Assembly: GCA_011051745.1 (NCBI GenBank)
Contig: DRKO01000406.1
Location: 1-17,274 of the forward strand
Direction of reading: 5' to 3'
DNA: 17,274 bases
DNA from: Chloroflexota bacterium
GTDB lineage: Bacteria; Chloroflexota; Anaerolineae; Aggregatilineales; UBA3940
Made by a program: the position numbers and the translations under genes
In this document: positions 13,920 to 17,274 of the stretch, one piece after another
How positions within the stretch are numbered: position 1 is the first letter of the stretch
Layout of the letters: every line of letters begins with the position of its first letter
The notes under the pieces: model-generated
Told to the model about the DNA's origin: nothing
Database searches by the model: none
The model's input: only the letters and a program-made list of their open reading frames with translations

Positions 13920-14356
13920 AAGCTCCGCGTTCTCCGACAGACCGCTTCGGTAAACAGGGAACTCTAAAAGACAGCCAGCCTGTGGCTTAGCGCCGCCGCA
14001 GGCTGGCTGTCATGCAGGCATCGAGCCGGTTTGTGCCCGGCAGGCCGGGAACCCCTGTGCCGGTGTGCCGTCCGGCGTTGATGTATCAGCGTGTCTACCT
14101 TATGGGGCTTTATTATCCGGGCACAGATACTCGATTGACTACAGGATATCAGCTTCCGGCCCCGAATACGAGCGCCGTTTGGCGCTCCGAAGGAGGTTAG
14201 AAAGGCGCGTTGTTCGCTCCGCCCCTTCGCCCGGTATCGTCCGGTGGCGGATGAAGAATCCTCATTCCCCGTCCCCTATGGATGATCTCCGGGCTGGACG
14301 ATGAACGTGGTAAGATTAGGGTAGCGGCAAGGCTACCACACAAGAGTGAGGAACAG
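13920..14356. other. 437-bp gene-free stretch before the response regulator
   Basis: I see no convincing gene here. It holds a strong hairpin at 13966-14011, a 7-bp hairpin GAGCGCC/GGCGCTC (14170-14187, loop GTTT), and a 6-bp hairpin GGTAGC/GCTACC (14320-14337) close to the response-regulator start. AT-richer patches such as TATTAT (14111-14116) and TAAGAT (14311-14316) could be -10 boxes, but none has a good -35 partner. It probably contains a terminator and the promoter and leader of the two-component genes. Confidence 0.5.
13966..14011. terminator. Strong hairpin after the UxxU-DUF2085 operon
   Basis: GACAGCCAGCCTG (13970-13982) pairs perfectly with 13999-14011, and the stem extends inward by four more pairs including one GU, leaving an 8-nt loop. 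On the plus strand no T-tract follows; on the minus strand the stem is followed directly by TTTTAGAG. It probably ends the plus-strand operon but is built more like a terminator for minus-strand transcripts. Confidence 0.6.
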
Positions 14357-15013
14357 ATGATGAGTGAGCAGCAACCTGTCCGCGTGGTTCTGGCCGACGA
14401 TCATCAGGTCGTACGACGCGGTATCCGCGATTTCCTGATCGAAGGCGGCATCGAGGTGATCGCCGAGGCGGAGGACGGGGAGCAGGCCCTTCAGCTTATC
14501 ATCCAGCATCAGCCCGATGTAGCTGTGCTGGATATCCAGATGCCCCGCCGGAGCGGGATCGAGGTCGCTCGCCTGGTGCGTGAAGAGAACCTGCCGGTTG
14601 GGCTGCTTGTCCTGACGGCCTACGATGACGATCCCTTTGTGCTCGCCGCGCTTGAAGCAGGGGTCAACGGGTACGTACTCAAGACGGCTGACGCCGAGGA
14701 GATCGTCCGGGCGGTGTACGCCGTCTACGAAGGAAAGTCGGTGCTGGACCCCGCCGTAGTCAGTAAGGTGATGCAGGCCATCATAACCCCTTCGTCCCCC
14801 CAGCCCTACGAGCCTCTGACGGAGCGTGAGCTGGAGGTGCTGGCCGCCGCCGCTCGCGGGCTGACCAACAAGGCGATCGGTATCAGCCTGGGCATCAGCG
14901 ACCGCACCGTTCAGGGCCACCTGCGCAAGATATTCGAGAAACTTCAGGTCGGCAATCGGACTGAAGCCGTTGTGAAAGCCGCCCGGCTTGGTCTGCTCGA
15001 TCTGCCGGGATAA
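14357..15013 (+). CDS. NarL/FixJ (LuxR) family response regulator
   Basis: From the ATG at 14357 (a second ATG follows at once), with GTGAGGAA upstream, the product has 218 residues. The receiver domain (about 8-125) has Asp14/Asp15 in LADDH, the phospho-acceptor Asp59 in VLDIQMP, Thr87 and Lys109 in VLKT. The C-terminal LuxR-type helix-turn-helix (about 152-213) has LTERELEVLAAAARG and NKAIGISLGISDRTVQGHL. It is a complete DNA-binding regulator. The sensor kinase starts 5 nt after its stop, so they form a cognate pair. Targets are not evident; the upstream selenoprotein operon is separated by a hairpin and 437 bp. Confidence 0.93.
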   Translation: MMSEQQPVRVVLADDHQVVRRGIRDFLIEGGIEVIAEAEDGEQALQLIIQHQPDVAVLDIQMPRRSGIEVARLVREENLPVGLLVLTAYDDDPFVLAALEAGVNGYVLKTADAEEIVRAVYAVYEGKSVLDPAVVSKVMQAIITPSSPQPYEPLTERELEVLAAAARGLTNKAIGISLGISDRTVQGHLRKIFEKLQVGNRTEAVVKAARLGLLDLPG

Positions 15014-15018
15014 CAGGG

Positions 15019-16746
15019 ATGAAGTATCGACTCGGCAGCCTGCCCCTGAGACTACTGACTCTGCTTGTCCTCCCCCTGCTTCTGTTGCTTACTCTGGTGG
15101 CCTTTGGCGGGGTGGCGCTGCACCAGGCCGCCATGCGCGATCTGGTGGTCGGGCACAACCTGCAAACTGTGCGCGGGGCGGCGGCCAGCCTGTCCGAGCA
15201 ACTGACGCAACGCCACGCCGTGCTGGAAGGGCTGGCGGAGCGCGTGGCGGACGGCGAGCCGACCGACTCCGTGATCGGGGAAACGGACGACTGGCTGAAC
15301 ATCCTGTTCGACGGTGGAGTGGCCTTCTATGCCGCCGACGGAGAACTGATAGCCGCCACCCCCTACGCGGCGGAGTGGGCCGGAGCGTTTTCTCCCCCCC
15401 GCACGGCAGGGGAAGACACCCCGCCCTTCTTCCCCCTCATAGACACCGCTCACGGGCTGGCACAGGTGATCGTGACCGGACAGGCAACCGGCGGAGGGCA
15501 CGGTTCGGAGACATGGGCTGCAGGCGTGGTCTCGCTGGAGCGGCTGGGCCTCTCCGATGTGCTGGACAGCCTCCACGTCTCAGGGAGCACCACCGTTTAT
15601 CTGATCACCGCCAGCGGGCAGATTCTCTACCACAGCGACCCGGCGCAGGTGGGGCGGATCGTGGCCGATACCCCCTACGTTCAGGCCGCGTTGCGGGGCG
15701 AGAGTGGCGCCGACTACGGAACCGACCCGGAGGGGCGCGAGATCGTGGCCTCCTTCGCACCTGTGCCGGTCGCCGGGTGGGCGCTGGTTCAGGAGGAACG
15801 CTGGAAAGAGACGATCAGCCCTCTGATGCGCTATTCCCAGACTGCCCCCCTGATCCTGGTTCCCGGCCTGCTGATCGCGGCCTGGGTGGTGTGGTTCGGG
15901 ATACAGCAGATCGTGTACCCTCTGCGGGAACTGGAAGCCCGCGCCACCGATCTGGCCTGGGGCAACTTCACAACGATTGATGAGCCGGTGGGGGGCATCG
16001 AGGAGATTCGACGCCTGCAGGCCACCCTGCGCCACATGGCCGCCCGCATCCAGTCGGTGCAGAGCGGCATGCACAGCTACATCGCCACCATCACGCAGGC
16101 TCAGGAGGAGGAACGGGCCCGACTGGCCCGCGAACTCCACGATCAGACCGCCCAGAGTCTCGTAGCCCTCGGCCACCGCGAGCAGATGCTAAAGCGCTTT
16201 CTGGTGGACGATCCGGAGGCGGAAGCTCTTCTGTCCGAACTGCGTGCCATGACCACTCAGGCGATTGATGACCTGCGGCGCATCATCCGCGCCATGCGCC
16301 CCATTTATCTGGAGGAACTGGGGCTGGTCCCGGCCCTGAAGATGCTCGCCCGCGATCTGAACCTCGACAGTGAGATAACCGTCCACTTCGAGCAGCAGGG
16401 CACGCCCCGACGACTGCCACCGGAGCGTGAAATCGCCCTTTACCGCGTGGCACAGGAAGCATTAAGCAACGCCTGGCAGCACAGTAAAGCCACACAGGTA
16501 TGGTTGTCCATCCGTTTTAACGAGCAGGAAGTGACGCTTTCCGTCCGGGACAACGGGCAGGGATTCGCTGCGCCTCGCCATGTCACCGATCTCTCTGAAC
16601 GCGGGCATTTTGGCATCATGGGCATGTATGAGCGTGCCGCTCTGATCGGCGCTCATCTACAGATTCGCTCGGAACCCGGCGAGGGCACACACGTGCTCAT
16701 CCGCGCACCCATGAACTCCGCTGGGGAGGGCGCCTCCCACAGTTAG
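15019..16746 (+). CDS. Membrane sensor histidine kinase, NarX/DesK-type (HisKA_3)
   Basis: The 575-residue product has membrane segment 1 at about 10-33, an extracytoplasmic sensor region of about 235 residues that looks like a Cache-type double domain, and membrane segment 2 at about 275-297. A HAMP-like linker follows (PLRELEARATDLAWGNF). The dimerisation/phosphotransfer motif RARLARELHDQTAQSL has His374 as the acceptor. The HATPase domain has EALSNAWQHS (N box), DNGQGF (G1) and HFGIMGMYERA (G2). A short coiled coil (QSVQSGMHSYIATITQAQEEE) precedes the H-box. The ligand is not predictable; Cache domains often bind small organic acids or amines. It is co-transcribed with the response regulator. 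Confidence 0.92.
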   Translation: MKYRLGSLPLRLLTLLVLPLLLLLTLVAFGGVALHQAAMRDLVVGHNLQTVRGAAASLSEQLTQRHAVLEGLAERVADGEPTDSVIGETDDWLNILFDGGVAFYAADGELIAATPYAAEWAGAFSPPRTAGEDTPPFFPLIDTAHGLAQVIVTGQATGGGHGSETWAAGVVSLERLGLSDVLDSLHVSGSTTVYLITASGQILYHSDPAQVGRIVADTPYVQAALRGESGADYGTDPEGREIVASFAPVPVAGWALVQEERWKETISPLMRYSQTAPLILVPGLLIAAWVVWFGIQQIVYPLRELEARATDLAWGNFTTIDEPVGGIEEIRRLQATLRHMAARIQSVQSGMHSYIATITQAQEEERARLARELHDQTAQSLVALGHREQMLKRFLVDDPEAEALLSELRAMTTQAIDDLRRIIRAMRPIYLEELGLVPALKMLARDLNLDSEITVHFEQQGTPRRLPPEREIALYRVAQEALSNAWQHSKATQVWLSIRFNEQEVTLSVRDNGQGFAAPRHVTDLSERGHFGIMGMYERAALIGAHLQIRSEPGEGTHVLIRAPMNSAGEGASHS

Positions 16747-16806
16747 GCGATCCACCGGACTCGCTCTTATGATGACAGGACACAGAATCCGAGGAAGGAA
16801 GTACGA

Positions 16807-17274
16807 ATGGACGTTGTCAAGACGGTTCAGGAAGTCCGCGCCATCCGCTGGGCCGATCCCACTTTGAGCTGGGGGCTGGTTCCAACGATGGGCGCTCTGC
16901 ACGAGGGGCATCTCTCGCTGGTGCGGCGGGCGCGGGCCGAAAACGATCGTGTCGGGGTCAGCATCTTCGTGAACCCTATTCAGTTCAACGACCCCGCCGA
17001 CCTGGAAGCCTACCCGCGCACGCTGGAGCGTGACTGTGAACTGCTCCAGGCGGAAGGGGTGGATTTAGTCTGGGCTCCCCCCACGGGGGAAGTCTACCCG
17101 CCCCGCTTCCAGACCTACGTCACCGTTGAAGAAGTGACGAAGCCCCTCGAAGGGGCGCACCGGCCCGGCCACTTCCGGGGTGTCACGACTGTGGTCGCCA
17201 AGCTGTTTAACGTCTTCCAGCCGACGCGGGCCTACTTCGGCCAGAAGGATGCCCAGCAGGCTATCGTGATCCAG
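16807..17274 (+). CDS. panC: Pantothenate synthetase, 5' part only (cut by window end)
   Basis: The 156 residues present match the N-terminal half of pantothenate synthetase (usual length about 280), which joins pantoate and beta-alanine using ATP in coenzyme A synthesis. Signatures are VPTMGALHEGHLSLVRRA (HxGH-type nucleotide motif, His residues in HEGH), SIFVNPIQFN, RTLERDCELL, PGHFRGVTTVVAKLFN, and YFGQKDAQQ. The start has GAGGAAGGAAG 5 nt upstream of the ATG at 16807. The enzyme is cytoplasmic. It lies 60 bp after the sensor kinase on the same strand and is functionally unrelated to it; a separate promoter is likely. Confidence 0.96.
   Translation, partial: MDVVKTVQEVRAIRWADPTLSWGLVPTMGALHEGHLSLVRRARAENDRVGVSIFVNPIQFNDPADLEAYPRTLERDCELLQAEGVDLVWAPPTGEVYPPRFQTYVTVEEVTKPLEGAHRPGHFRGVTTVVAKLFNVFQPTRAYFGQKDAQQAIVIQ

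Noticed and set aside
14170..14187. 7-bp hairpin GAGCGCC/GGCGCTC as a terminator or riboswitch
   Set aside because: No T-tract and no recognisable riboswitch core around it; kept only as part of the gene-free stretch.
1..17274. Reassigned genetic code (TGA as Trp or Gly) to explain the in-frame TGAs
   Set aside because: Many complete genes in the window end in TGA (for example 3801, 7195, 12651, 13099), and the internal TGAs occur only at Cys-type positions.
1..17274. tRNA-Sec or sel genes, tRNA, rRNA, CRISPR arrays, insertion sequences
   Set aside because: I looked through the intergenic regions and found no matching structures or repeats. Sec machinery must be sought outside this window.

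Overview
This is a GC-rich, densely packed bacterial chromosome segment. The best guess is Chloroflexota, perhaps an Anaerolineae-like lineage. That is an inference from the Pro/Thr-rich membrane-anchored protein, the PCYCGC lipoprotein, the DUF1573, DUF3105 and DUF2085 family proteins, and the mix of leaderless-looking and AGGAG-type starts. There is no rRNA, tRNA, insertion sequence or CRISPR array in the window.

Layout. (1) 120-3066, minus strand: an alpha/beta hydrolase, the 2H phosphoesterase ThpR and a Mut7-C RNase-like protein form an operon. A separately promoted membrane-anchored protein of unknown function follows. (2) 3352-7195, plus strand: five tightly spaced genes encode a PCYCGC lipoprotein, a CuA cupredoxin, a DUF1573 protein with an in-frame TGA, a NapH/NosR-like 4Fe-4S membrane protein, and a CuA cupredoxin fused to cytochrome c. 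This looks like a copper and electron-transfer module without its terminal enzyme. (3) 7285-9513, minus strand: a CopB-type (P1B-3) copper ATPase with a His-rich N-terminus, converging on operon 2 across a shared terminator. A CsoR-operator-like inverted repeat lies upstream of it. (4) 9794-11564, minus strand: a second DUF1573-like protein, a SAM methyltransferase and a membrane protein with HELGH. (5) 11805-13919, plus strand: a zinc-ribbon membrane protein, a DUF3105 protein, a thioredoxin-like lipoprotein with two in-frame TGAs, and a DUF2085 membrane protein. (6) 14357-16746: a LuxR-type response regulator and its sensor kinase, then the start of panC, cut by the window end.

The main discovery is that two genes look broken but are best read as selenoproteins. 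In the DUF1573 gene (4282-4791) a TGA falls at the second residue of the expected Gly-Cys-Cys-Pro-Pro motif, giving Cys-Sec. In the thioredoxin-like gene (12695-13099) two TGAs fall exactly at both positions of the redox CxxC, giving Sec-Gly-Glu-Sec (UxxU). In both genes the frame stays open and family-like to a later stop. A short hairpin with GU in its loop begins 11 or 12 nt after the (last) TGA, the geometry of a bacterial SECIS element. A conventional gene caller would truncate the first gene and split the second into two fragments.

How the parts may work together (inference): the CuA proteins need copper delivery and reduced site cysteines, the CopB ATPase controls excess copper, and the two exported or membrane-anchored selenoproteins could supply thiol/selenol redox chemistry on the outer face of the membrane. 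No Sec machinery (selA, selB, selC, selD) is visible here, so Sec decoding must be confirmed elsewhere in the genome.
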